Assembly: GCA_013289195.1 (NCBI GenBank)
Contig: JABDAI010000022.1
Location: 1 to 21,530, forward strand
Length of the DNA: 21,530 bases
From: Verrucomicrobiota bacterium
GTDB lineage: Bacteria; Verrucomicrobiota; Verrucomicrobiae; Opitutales; CG1-02-43-26
Reading direction: 5' to 3'
The notes beneath the pieces are model-generated. The model did not search any database. It worked only from the letters and a program-made list of their open reading frames with translations, and had not been told where the DNA came from. Position numbers and translations under genes: made by a program. Positions 7,031 through 14,578 of the stretch are shown in pieces; positions within the stretch are counted from its first letter, which is position 1; every line of letters starts with the position of its first letter.

Positions 7031-8260
7031 ATGAAGAAGTATATCAAACGAACATTAAAAAAGTCGATCGAGCAAGCAAGTAAAAGCTTTAAAGTAATTC
7101 TACTAACCGGACCCAGGCAGGTCGGAAAGACGACTTTACTTAAAGAGATAAGCAAGGAGAATCGAAGTTATGTAACACTTGATGATCAAAACCTGCGAAT
7201 TGCAGCCCAAAAAGATCCGGCTATGTTTATTGATCGACTAGAATTGCCGGTTTTAATCGACGAAGTTCAGTATGCACCTGAATTATTTTCCTCTATTAAA
7301 ATGGCTGTGGATAATAGTGATAAGACGGGAATATTTTGGTTAACCGGATCCCAGCAATTTGAAATGATGGAAAATATAACGGAGTCCTTGGCTGGACGAG
7401 TAGGAGTCTTTAAATTACAAGGATTATCTTTGGAAGAAGAAGAAGACTATCCTTCTGATGGACCTTTTTTACCGACAGTTGAGCTGTTGAAAAAAAGAAG
7501 AGCTGGTCGAAAAAAAGGACTGGGTGTAAAAGAAATATACAAAAAAATATGGCGAGGATCCTTTCCAGATGTAGTTATAAATAAAGGGAAAGTTTGGGAA
7601 CGTTTTTATGAGTCCTACGTCACTACGTATATTCAGAAAGATATTAGAGATCACTTAGGCATTGCAGATGAAGCCGTATTTAGAAGATTCATGGAAGTTG
7701 CAGCAGCACGAACAGGATAATTGCTCAATTATCATGATATTTCTAAAGATACTGGAGTCAGCGAACCCACAATTAAAAAATGGTTAAGAGCTCTGGAAGC
7801 TTCCGGAACACTCTACTTACTTCAACCCTATTTTAACAATAGAACCAATCGATTGATAAAAACGCCTAAGCTATACTTCATGGACACGGGACTATGCAGC
7901 TATCTAAGTGGTTGGTTAAATCCAGAAGTATTAGAACGAGGAGCAATGTCCGGGCCTATTTTAGAAACCTACGTAGTCTCGGAAGTAATAAAATCTTATT
8001 TACATCATGGACGAATCCCAAGAATATACTTTTATCGCGATAAAGAAAAACGCGAAGTAGATTTATTGATCGAAGAAAATGGCGTCGTGTATCCAATCGA
8101 AATCAAAAAATCTGCGAAAATAGTAAATAATACTTTCCATGGATTTTCTGTTTTAAAGCATTTAAATATAAAAATAGAACATGGCGTAATATTATCTTTT
8201 GTCAAAGATTTGATTCCAATAGATGAAGACATCGATGCAGCACCAATAAGTTTTATCTGA
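7031..8260 (+). pseudogene. AAA_14/DUF4143 ATPase interrupted by one in-frame stop
   Basis: Read through the stop, this would be a ~409-residue COG1373-type ATPase. The N-terminal part has Walker A GPRQVGKTT (residues 27-35), Walker B PVLIDEVQYAP and the sensor-like WLTGSQQFEMM. After the stop, the C-terminal part has the family's winged-helix segment (SEPTIKKWLRALEASG) and a DUF4143 nuclease-like core (FYRDKEKREVDLLIEE, YPIEIKKSAK). The stop is TAA at 7718-7720 in ...AARTG*LLNY, where relatives normally read G-Q-L-L-N; CAA to TAA is a single transition. No frameshift and no other stop exist in 1.2 kb, so the break is very recent, or two polypeptides are made. An AGGA lies three bases before a TTG directly after the stop, so a restart is conceivable. 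Such ATPases are scattered, often horizontally moved genes whose function is not established. Confidence 0.85.
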
Positions 8261-8592
8261 TTTTGTAACTGCTCGAGTGAAAGTCCTATTTATACAATTA
8301 GGTTTTTCCTGACTTTGACAGTTGAGTTTGCGAAGCCTTATTTTATGTGGGATAACAGCATAGGGGTGTTTACAATTTTATTGAGGCGGTTTAACTTCAA
8401 TACTTTTACTAGTTCGGATGCTACTTTATTTATCTGAAAGTTTATTTTTATTCTTGTTTTTCTTTCTTTTAATAACGCATAATTATAATATGCTAGACCG
8501 CACACAGCAGTAATTTTTGAGTCATTGATGTAAAGGAAGATAGGTTGATTATAATAAATAGATTCTCTTTATTGTGACTATGATTAATATTC
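8261..8592. other. Intergenic region with no recognisable gene
   Basis: This gap lies between the converging ATPase and F-box genes. I see no convincing open frame, RNA gene, terminator with a U-tract or IS end. A weak 4-bp stem near 8305 is not enough to call. Confidence 0.5.
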
Positions 8593-9726
8593 CTACATTA
8601 AAATGCAATTGCCGCCACTAGATGATTCAACTTTATTTTCCCAGTAAATCAGACATCCTTGATTATTGCTTTCTTCAATATTAAACCCCTTCAAGTTCTT
8701 AACTGAAATCGGTAATTGAATTTGAGCATCATAACTAATTTTGCCTAGAGTAAAACTTATCAGATTATTAAGTGACTTGGGTAATTTAAGTCTAGAATTT
8801 TTCCCTATTTTGCCTACAGTAAAAGATGTAAGCTGATCCAGTGCATCAGGGAATTCAAGAGTAACGTTATCACCAATCTCTTTTATTGTGCAAATTTTAA
8901 GATCCTTAAATGACAGCGCTAAAATTAAATAGAGGCTTGCATTTTTTTCTATATTTCCAATCGACAAAGTTGAAAGTTTAGGACCACCAATCAAACATAG
9001 AGATTTATTTTCTCTAATATCTCCAATTCTCAGAGTTGTGTTTTGATTAAATGATTTTGATAAAGCGAGTTGAGAGTTTTCAGTAACATCTCCGAGAACA
9101 ATGGTATTAAGATTTTCGAAAATAATGGAATTAAGATCGTGATAATCCATTTCCATTTGCATAAAAAATGCGGTTATTGGTGCTTGGTGGAAAGAAAATT
9201 CGTTAAAATCTAATACTTCAATATTTTTGGTATTAGATGGGGTAAATGGCAAAATTAATTGACCCATCTCATAAAATTCACCAGGTATATAAATACCAAT
9301 TTGCAGGCGATATTTAAGTGTATTATTTTGAGCAAAATTTAATTTTTCTGGCATAGAGGGATACATGGGTGGATAGAATTTTGTATATAATTCCTCAAAT
9401 TGAAAAGCAATGATCGCTTTATTGACTAAAGGACTAGGAATGCCTAAAGAAAATGAAGACGAAGCAAGATGATAGAACCCTTTTGAAACTAATCGAAGTA
9501 AAAGAATACTTTTTAAATTACAGTTAACTAAAATACGCGAAATGAGTTTTGTCAGATCTTCAACTTCTCTTTTAAAAAGTGATTCTGCAGTATTTTTGAC
9601 TTCTAATTCATACGTTTTTCTTGTATCGGAACTTTGATTACTAACGGGTGTGGAAAGATTTCCAGAATTTAGTTGATGAATTGTCGGATCTGATGAGGTT
9701 TTTGTTACGTGTAATTGTGGATTCAT
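8593..9726 (-). CDS. F-box-like, repeat-containing protein with C-terminal CaaX box (CILM)
   Basis: This 377-residue protein starts with a polar Ser/Thr/Asn-rich tail (1-45). An F-box-like segment follows at about 57-92 (LTKLISRILVNCNLKSILLL, then RLVSKGFYHLAS), with the hydrophobic pattern and closing VSKxFY expected of an F-box. The C-terminal half contains about six ~23-residue repeats of the type LPxSLNNLxxxTxGKI. The last residues are SSGGNCILM: a glycine/serine linker and a CaaX box of the farnesylated type, as in Ras proteins. F-box proteins link a target to SKP1-cullin ubiquitin ligase in eukaryotes; bacteria have neither partner, so a host-delivered effector is inferred. No signal peptide is present, so type III or IV secretion would be needed. 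The gene is a tandem paralog of the gene at 9987 with fewer repeats. Confidence 0.8.
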   Translation of the reverse strand: MNPQLHVTKTSSDPTIHQLNSGNLSTPVSNQSSDTRKTYELEVKNTAESLFKREVEDLTKLISRILVNCNLKSILLLRLVSKGFYHLASSSFSLGIPSPLVNKAIIAFQFEELYTKFYPPMYPSMPEKLNFAQNNTLKYRLQIGIYIPGEFYEMGQLILPFTPSNTKNIEVLDFNEFSFHQAPITAFFMQMEMDYHDLNSIIFENLNTIVLGDVTENSQLALSKSFNQNTTLRIGDIRENKSLCLIGGPKLSTLSIGNIEKNASLYLILALSFKDLKICTIKEIGDNVTLEFPDALDQLTSFTVGKIGKNSRLKLPKSLNNLISFTLGKISYDAQIQLPISVKNLKGFNIEESNNQGCLIYWENKVESSSGGNCILM

Positions 9727-9791
9727 TTTGTAGAAATTTTCAGATTTTATAATAAATTCAATGAGATTAATGCAAACTCCTAAATAATTAT

Positions 9792-9803
9792 AGTCAAGGA
9801 CAA
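9792..9803 (-). promoter_or_regulatory. Upstream box shared by the two tandem F-box genes (copy 1)
   Basis: agtcaaggacaa, preceded on the plus strand by tcctaaat, lies 66-77 bases upstream of the start at 9726. The same box is at 12048-12059. On the gene strand it reads TTGTCCTTGACT, so it contains a -35-like TTGACT, but no good -10 follows at the usual spacing in this copy. Confidence 0.4.
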
Positions 9804-9986
9804 ATTATTAAAAATTAATCGCTTCAATACTTCAATATGTGAATTACAAAAGGAGTAACTTTGTCAGTAATTTGCAGTATCTTGTCCCCCCAATTGGAGC
9901 ATGCAAATAGCCATTTATTGAGATGCTTTTTGAATCGCAAGATTTTCTTAAATCAAATTTGAGTAAGCAGTTAATATTTATCCAAT

Positions 9987-12002
9987 CTATAGCATAAAAA
10001 AATTCTCTTCATGTGCATTTTTTCTCATTTTTTGCCAAAATTGTGTATTTTCAAAGTAGATTCTGTGTTTATAATCAAATTTTTCTTCAATAACTAACTG
10101 AGTAAGATTATTAATCGAAGTTGGTAATTGAATTTGAGCATCAGGACTAATTTTGCCTAGAGTAAGGTTTATCAGATTATCAAGGGACTCAGGTAATTTA
10201 AGACTAGAATTTTCCCCCATGTAGCCAAAAGTAAGAGATGTAAGCTGATCCAATATATTTGGGAATTCAAGAGTAACATTATCACCAATCTTTTTTATTG
10301 TACAAATTCTAAGATTATTAAGCGTTAATGGCAACTTAACAATGCTACCGGAATCAAGGGAGCCAATTATTAGTATTATCAGATTATTAAGTGAATGTGG
10401 CAATATTAGTTCTGCTTCCTGAAAGTAAATTCCTTCCTCATCGTAAGAGCAAACTTCAGAGTAAATGTCTCCAATAATAAGTGTCGTGAGATTCTTCAGC
10501 TCAGGTAATGTAATTTTTGCACCACTAATGCCTCCAATAGCAACTCTAGTTAAATTATTAAGTGAATTTGATAATTTAAGAGTAGTGTCTTTTGAGAAAA
10601 GTCCAATATTAAGAATTTCCAAGTTAATGAGCGCATCTGCAATTTCTAGTGTCACTCCAAAGTTAAAATTACTACGAAGGCGATCGATGCGAAGGGATTT
10701 AAGATTATGAAATCGATTTGCCAATGTTAAATTAAATTCAAGTATTTCAATTACAAGTGTTGTAAGATTATTGAGTGAATCTGGTAGCGGACGAAATATG
10801 TTTTCGATCTGCAATGCTTTAAAGTCATCAAGTGTGTTCGGTAATTGCATTGCAATTTTGTTTTCAGTACCATGCGATTTGCTCATAAAAAGGCTAGTAA
10901 GATTATTAAGGGAATTTGGTAATTGTACAAAACCCCCACTTCCCATACCGATCCTCAAATTTTCAAGATTATTTAAAGAATTCGGTAGCTTAATCGTACA
11001 CCAAACAGTGTATCCTATTGTGAGTGTAGTAAGATTGTTAAGTGAATCGGGCAGCTCGAGACTAGACTTATTAATCTCTCCAATGATTAATGTAGTAAGA
11101 GCATCAAGCATTTTAGGTAATATTAAAGTAGAACTCTCATGTAGATCTCCAATAGTAAGTGCAGAAATATGTTTTAAATTAGTCAATAATTTGAAGCTTG
11201 CATTTTGTTCTACATTCCCAATCGAAAAAGCTAAAAGATTATTAGCCAAACCAAATACTTGAAGACTATTATTCTCTGTAATGTTTCCAATTGTCAGAGT
11301 TGTGTTAGGGTTGAATGACTCTGGCAGTACGAGCATGCAGCTTTCAATAATATCTCCAAGAACAATGGTATTCAGATTAGGAATAAGATTCTGATTGTAT
11401 GAAAGAGATGCAATAAGCAGTGTATTTATGAGTCCTATAGTATTTTTGTTGATAGGAAGTTCCTTGAAATCTAAGACTTCAATAGTAGTAATAGTTTTGT
11501 TGTTGGATGGATCCAAAAGAAATGACTGTAATAAAGCTAATTCATTAAAATCTTTAATTTTTAGATTACACTTGAGTGTATTATTCTGAGCAAAATCAAA
11601 TTTTGCTTGCATAGATGCATCGATAGTTGGACAAAATTTCCCAAATTGAAAAGAAGCAATCGCTTTATTTGTTAAATGGTTGTAAGGTATTCCTAAAAAA
11701 AAGCTATTTCCGAGGGCTGCATTTGTACTCGAGGCAAGATAATAAAATCCCTTTGAAACTAACCGAAGTATAAGAATACTTCTCAAGTCACACATAAACA
11801 AAATATATGAAATGAGTTTAGGTAAATCCTGAGTTTCTCTTTCCTTAGTTTCTCTTCTAAAAAGAGATTTTGCTGTATTGTGAACTTCTAAATCATGCGT
11901 TTTTCTAGCATCAGAAATTTGATTATTGATAAATGGGAAATTTCCTGAATTCAGTTGATGAATTGTTGGATTAAACGATTTTTTTGTTATTGGTGGATAC
12001 AT
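9987..12002 (-). CDS. Large F-box-like, repeat-containing protein
   Basis: This 671-residue protein has the same plan as the gene at 8593. The two share NPTIHQLNSGN/DPTIHQLNSGN near the N-terminus, an F-box-like segment at about 58-93 (LPKLISYILFMCDLRSILIL, then RLVSKGFYYLAS), and a region around FDFAQNNTLK. About 17-18 degenerate repeats of ~22-24 residues follow, with consensus LPxSLNNLTxLxIGxIxxxxxL, to residue ~640. The repeats resemble leucine-rich repeats and, more closely in spacing and the LPxSL..L..G pattern, the FNIP repeats found with F-boxes in amoebae and giant viruses, but they lack the FN core. Unlike its two relatives it ends HEENFFML with no CaaX cysteine. Base composition is AT-rich like its neighbours. 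A host-directed ubiquitin-ligase adaptor is inferred, not shown. Confidence 0.8.
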   Translation of the reverse strand: MYPPITKKSFNPTIHQLNSGNFPFINNQISDARKTHDLEVHNTAKSLFRRETKERETQDLPKLISYILFMCDLRSILILRLVSKGFYYLASSTNAALGNSFFLGIPYNHLTNKAIASFQFGKFCPTIDASMQAKFDFAQNNTLKCNLKIKDFNELALLQSFLLDPSNNKTITTIEVLDFKELPINKNTIGLINTLLIASLSYNQNLIPNLNTIVLGDIIESCMLVLPESFNPNTTLTIGNITENNSLQVFGLANNLLAFSIGNVEQNASFKLLTNLKHISALTIGDLHESSTLILPKMLDALTTLIIGEINKSSLELPDSLNNLTTLTIGYTVWCTIKLPNSLNNLENLRIGMGSGGFVQLPNSLNNLTSLFMSKSHGTENKIAMQLPNTLDDFKALQIENIFRPLPDSLNNLTTLVIEILEFNLTLANRFHNLKSLRIDRLRSNFNFGVTLEIADALINLEILNIGLFSKDTTLKLSNSLNNLTRVAIGGISGAKITLPELKNLTTLIIGDIYSEVCSYDEEGIYFQEAELILPHSLNNLIILIIGSLDSGSIVKLPLTLNNLRICTIKKIGDNVTLEFPNILDQLTSLTFGYMGENSSLKLPESLDNLINLTLGKISPDAQIQLPTSINNLTQLVIEEKFDYKHRIYFENTQFWQKMRKNAHEENFFML
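10087..11400 (-). repeat. Tandem ~66-72-bp coding repeats (SLNNL units)
   Basis: The repeat domain of the 671-residue protein is visible in the DNA as recurring agattattaagtgaa/ggtaa... blocks roughly every 66-72 bp. The best-conserved part encodes SLNNL(T). Units vary in length: one carries an insertion of about a dozen residues (around 10400-10460). Unit boundaries are approximate. Confidence 0.6.
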
Positions 12003-12303
12003 TTATAAAATTTTAGATCAAAATCATATCAATAAATTCCTAAATGTAGTCAAGGACAATTTTATCGTCGTACGGAAACTGGCATTTCAAGATAACTGAG
12101 ATAAAAAAAGCTAATCATTGTTATAATTTTAGGTGACTGTTCAATTAACTGTGTCAGGACATAGTCACGATGGCAATTTTGTAATATGCTACGCCGCTTA
12201 ATCTGACTATAATACAGTATTTCGTCAAATTGATTTTTAATTATAATAAAAATTCTTTATGACGCTTTATAAAGTTTTTTATCTTTTTTGCGAACTTATA
12301 ATC
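12003..12303. other. Intergenic region between F-box gene and MFS gene
   Basis: The part nearest 12002 carries the shared F-box promoter box. The rest holds no open frame or RNA gene that I can support. A gtgact...agtcac 6-bp inverted repeat spans about 12133-12168, and a ctttataaag palindrome followed by T residues lies near 12265; neither is strong enough to name. Confidence 0.4.
12025..12059 (-). promoter_or_regulatory. Promoter/upstream box of the 671-residue F-box gene (copy 2 of shared box)
   Basis: The shared box agtcaaggacaa is at 12048-12059. On the minus strand TTGACT (12053-12048) is followed by TATGAT-like sequence (12028-12023) at 19 bp or GATATG at 17 bp. The start codon is at 12002, with an A/T-rich leader lacking a Shine-Dalgarno. 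Confidence 0.4.
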
Positions 12304-13500
12304 TCACTTGATCTGAGGATTTTTTCTTACTATATAGAACATAATACTGGAAATAATCATTAAGAAAGTAGCGACTAGGCCTACTGCCAAGGGGGTATGA
12401 AAAGATAAAATGGTATATCCAAAAGCAGGTGCTAAAAGACCTTTTAAGCCACTACTGCAGCTATGTGCGCTCATATAGGCGGGAACTCTTTCATCAGGAA
12501 CGATTTTTGTCACCCAAAGATTCCAAACAATTGTCCCCCCAGCAAGTGCGCAACCTAATACGACGGCACTAATCCCCAAAAAGATGATGCTTTTTGAAAG
12601 AAAAAATGTTAAAAAACTGATTATAAAACAAGCATTGATTAATAGACGGGTTATAATGAAGTTGACACGGTCAAATATAATTCCCCAAATTTTTGTACTG
12701 ATTATCATGCTAATTGCAGGAATTACTACATTAATTAATGTTATATTTAAATTACTAGCATTAATATTATAAAGTGGATTGGCCATATATTCAATTCTGA
12801 TTGGGACGGTCATAGCTGTCCCGATCCCCAAAATGATATATCCGAGTATCATCCATCCAAAAAGTTTATTTTTCCAAATGAGGCTGAAATTTTGCCAAGG
12901 ATTGCCACTGGCCCTTTTGTCTAGAGGGGTAGAAGGAATTTTGAGAAGAAATAATCCTGAGATGACTGCAGCAGCGGCTAAGATAACAAATTGCCATTGG
13001 TAGCTTTGAATATCAATATCTAACCATTTCCCAAAAAATCGTGAGGAAATACTACTAACAATTAAGGAAAGAACAAACATAGTAGATACTTTACTACCGC
13101 GTTCATGTGAGGAATAATTTTGAGCATAAATCTGCAGCATAAGCTGTAGAGGTTGAGCAAATAAAATATAGGCAGTCACTATTGCAACCGTGTAGAGTAA
13201 AAGATTTGGCGCAAAACCGGTTATTAATAAGAAAAAACCTGTAACAAACATGTAAATTGCAGCCAAATTGGCTGTTTTTAAAGCCGACTTGAATCCCAAA
13301 TACAGTGTGATTGGAGTGATGACACGTCCTATAGATTCTGCTGAGGAAATAATGGACTTTACCCAGTTAGGTGCTTCATGATATCGAATGGCTATAAGAA
13401 TCGCTAAAGTCATTAAGCCAGTATAAACAATATTGTTGAACGGGCCACGAATGCAATCGTATATATAGGTCCTTTTAGCGCGTTCGATTGAATTAAGCAT
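12304..13500 (-). CDS. Major facilitator superfamily transporter
   Basis: This 398-residue inner-membrane protein has about 12 hydrophobic segments in two halves of six, with a basic cytoplasmic loop in the middle (around residues 190-212, LDKRASGNPWQNF). The first helix is preceded by YIYDCIRGPFNNIVYTG. That motif recurs in a family of MFS proteins I associate with Opitutae-type Verrucomicrobiota, but the recollection is not checkable here. Substrate is unknown; nothing in the helices identifies one. It is the third gene of a Fur-TPR-MFS operon, 16 bases after the TPR stop, so a solute linked to metal or stress homeostasis is a reasonable guess. The start at 13500 gives a typical short N-terminus before helix 1. 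Confidence 0.85.
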   Translation of the reverse strand: MLNSIERAKRTYIYDCIRGPFNNIVYTGLMTLAILIAIRYHEAPNWVKSIISSAESIGRVITPITLYLGFKSALKTANLAAIYMFVTGFFLLITGFAPNLLLYTVAIVTAYILFAQPLQLMLQIYAQNYSSHERGSKVSTMFVLSLIVSSISSRFFGKWLDIDIQSYQWQFVILAAAAVISGLFLLKIPSTPLDKRASGNPWQNFSLIWKNKLFGWMILGYIILGIGTAMTVPIRIEYMANPLYNINASNLNITLINVVIPAISMIISTKIWGIIFDRVNFIITRLLINACFIISFLTFFLSKSIIFLGISAVVLGCALAGGTIVWNLWVTKIVPDERVPAYMSAHSCSSGLKGLLAPAFGYTILSFHTPLAVGLVATFLMIISSIMFYIVRKNPQIK

Positions 13501-13516
13501 TATGAATTTATGAATT

Positions 13517-13909
13517 TTATCTCGACTTAGAGTTATTGAGACTATTTTCTAGTTGAGTGATTAATTCTTCAAATTTTTTATGACCATGTAGCGATAACAA
13601 ATCGTCATCTTGCAGTAACCACTCAAGATCATTATAGCCTAGCTCAATTGATTTTTTTAACGTGGCAATTGCTTTTAATGACTGACCTTTTAGGGCTTGG
13701 CTACATGCAAGGTTGAAATGAGCAGTAGGATTAAGTGGCATAAGTTTTACAGCTTTCATATCCATTCTAAGCCCATCATCAATTTGGCCTATATCTGTAT
13801 AAAGACAGCCTAAAATTTCTATAACCTGAATAAAATCTGGGACCTTTTCGAGGACAGATTCGTAAAATTGAATTTGAAATTTTATATTTTCTTGATCAAC
13901 GGTGCTCAT
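13517..13909 (-). CDS. Small tetratricopeptide-repeat protein
   Basis: This 130-residue cytoplasmic protein consists almost entirely of about three TPR units. The clearest run is LGCLYTDIGQIDDGLRMDMK followed by AVKLMPLNPTAHFNLACSQA and LKGQSLKAIATLKKSIELGY, with the usual Ala/Gly/Tyr positions and Pro at the unit ends. The C-terminus (DLEWLLQDDDLLSLHGHKKF) fits the 'TPR end-of-group' segment. It should mediate a protein-protein contact. Its ATG overlaps the fur-like stop by 4 nt, so the two proteins are made in fixed ratio and may act together; no direct evidence of binding is available. Confidence 0.85.
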   Translation of the reverse strand: MSTVDQENIKFQIQFYESVLEKVPDFIQVIEILGCLYTDIGQIDDGLRMDMKAVKLMPLNPTAHFNLACSQALKGQSLKAIATLKKSIELGYNDLEWLLQDDDLLSLHGHKKFEELITQLENSLNNSKSR

Positions 13910-14388
13910 AATGGAAAAGCTATAGAATTAGAACGTTCGCAAGTGGGATTGTCCCCTCGTTTAAGACAGGTAGAATTGATTTGTAAACGTTGAGACTGAG
14001 GAGCCATATGCAGCTTCTCAGAAACCGTTTTACCATACCATTCCATAAAGGGTGCATCGAGTTCAAAAATTTTATCACAATTGGTACAAATTACTTGGGT
14101 TTGAAAAGTCTTAGTTTCCTTTTCAGACATGTAGTATTTATAGTCTTTACCCACATCAATTTCTCTAATCAGTCCAGATTCAATCAAAATAGGAAGAGTG
14201 CGGTATATCGTAGCACGCGAAAGGGTTAAGTCCAGAACTTTAGATTGCATTAGAATTTCTTCCGCAGTAAAAGGTTCCGTAAAATGAAAAGCGGCTTCTA
14301 AAATTAAAAGACGTTCATTAGTAATACGTAGGCCTTTACTGATTAAAAATTGCCTAAAAGCTTTTTTTTCATTACTTAGACATCGCAT
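13906..14388 (-). CDS. Fur-family regulator lacking the usual regulatory metal ligands
   Basis: This 160-residue protein has the Fur winged helix (GLRITNERLLILEAA, TAEEI, LSRATIYRTLPILIESGLI at about 19-75) and a dimerisation domain with a complete structural zinc site: Cys101 and Cys104 (CTNC), Cys141 and Cys150. The regulatory metal site looks lost. The segment that is HHDH before LIC in E. coli Fur is here FQTQ before VIC (95-98), and the histidine before SAED is replaced by Pro39. It may therefore be a constitutive DNA binder or sense something else. It is the first gene of an operon with a TPR protein and an MFS transporter, and diverges from a small exported protein gene. No classical Fur box is visible in the intergenic region. 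Confidence 0.85.
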   Translation of the reverse strand: MRCLSNEKKAFRQFLISKGLRITNERLLILEAAFHFTEPFTAEEILMQSKVLDLTLSRATIYRTLPILIESGLIREIDVGKDYKYYMSEKETKTFQTQVICTNCDKIFELDAPFMEWYGKTVSEKLHMAPQSQRLQINSTCLKRGDNPTCERSNSIAFPL

Positions 14389-14427
14389 AATGGATTCATT
14401 TCTAACTTTATTATTTATTGAGACACT

Positions 14428-14456
14428 ATTGAAACTAAAAAATAGAAAAGAGTCAA
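14428..14456 (-). promoter_or_regulatory. Promoter of the Fur-TPR-MFS operon
   Basis: On the minus strand TTGACT (14456-14451) and TTCAAT (14433-14428) are 17 bp apart, followed after a ~40-nt leader by the start at 14388. It lies back to back with the promoter at 14478, so one regulator could control both directions. Confidence 0.4.
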
Positions 14457-14477
14457 TAGAGTTATCTGAAAAAATAA

Positions 14478-14506
14478 TTGACGAGAGTAAATAAAGTACT
14501 TAATTT
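14478..14506 (+). promoter_or_regulatory. Promoter of the small exported protein gene
   Basis: TTGACG at 14478-14483 and TAATTT at 14501-14506 are 17 bp apart. The leader to the ATG at 14579 is about 65 nt. Confidence 0.4.
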
Positions 14507-14578
14507 TCATTGCAGTTTTAGGCCTTCTAAAATTACAAAAACAACCTGATTTAACACAAAAAATTACACAATAAGTTT

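Noticed and set aside
10465..11262. Plus-strand open frames of 81 and 163 codons
   Set aside because: They are antisense shadows of the repeat domain of the F-box gene at 9987-12002; their apparent repeats mirror the SLNNL units.
10087..11400. CRISPR array
   Set aside because: The recurring blocks are degenerate, in-frame and coding, with no conserved direct repeat and unique spacers.
8477..12200. Common segment taatatgcta...ccgc near 8480 and 12182
   Set aside because: The match is only about 14 bases in AT-rich DNA with no further similarity; it could be chance.
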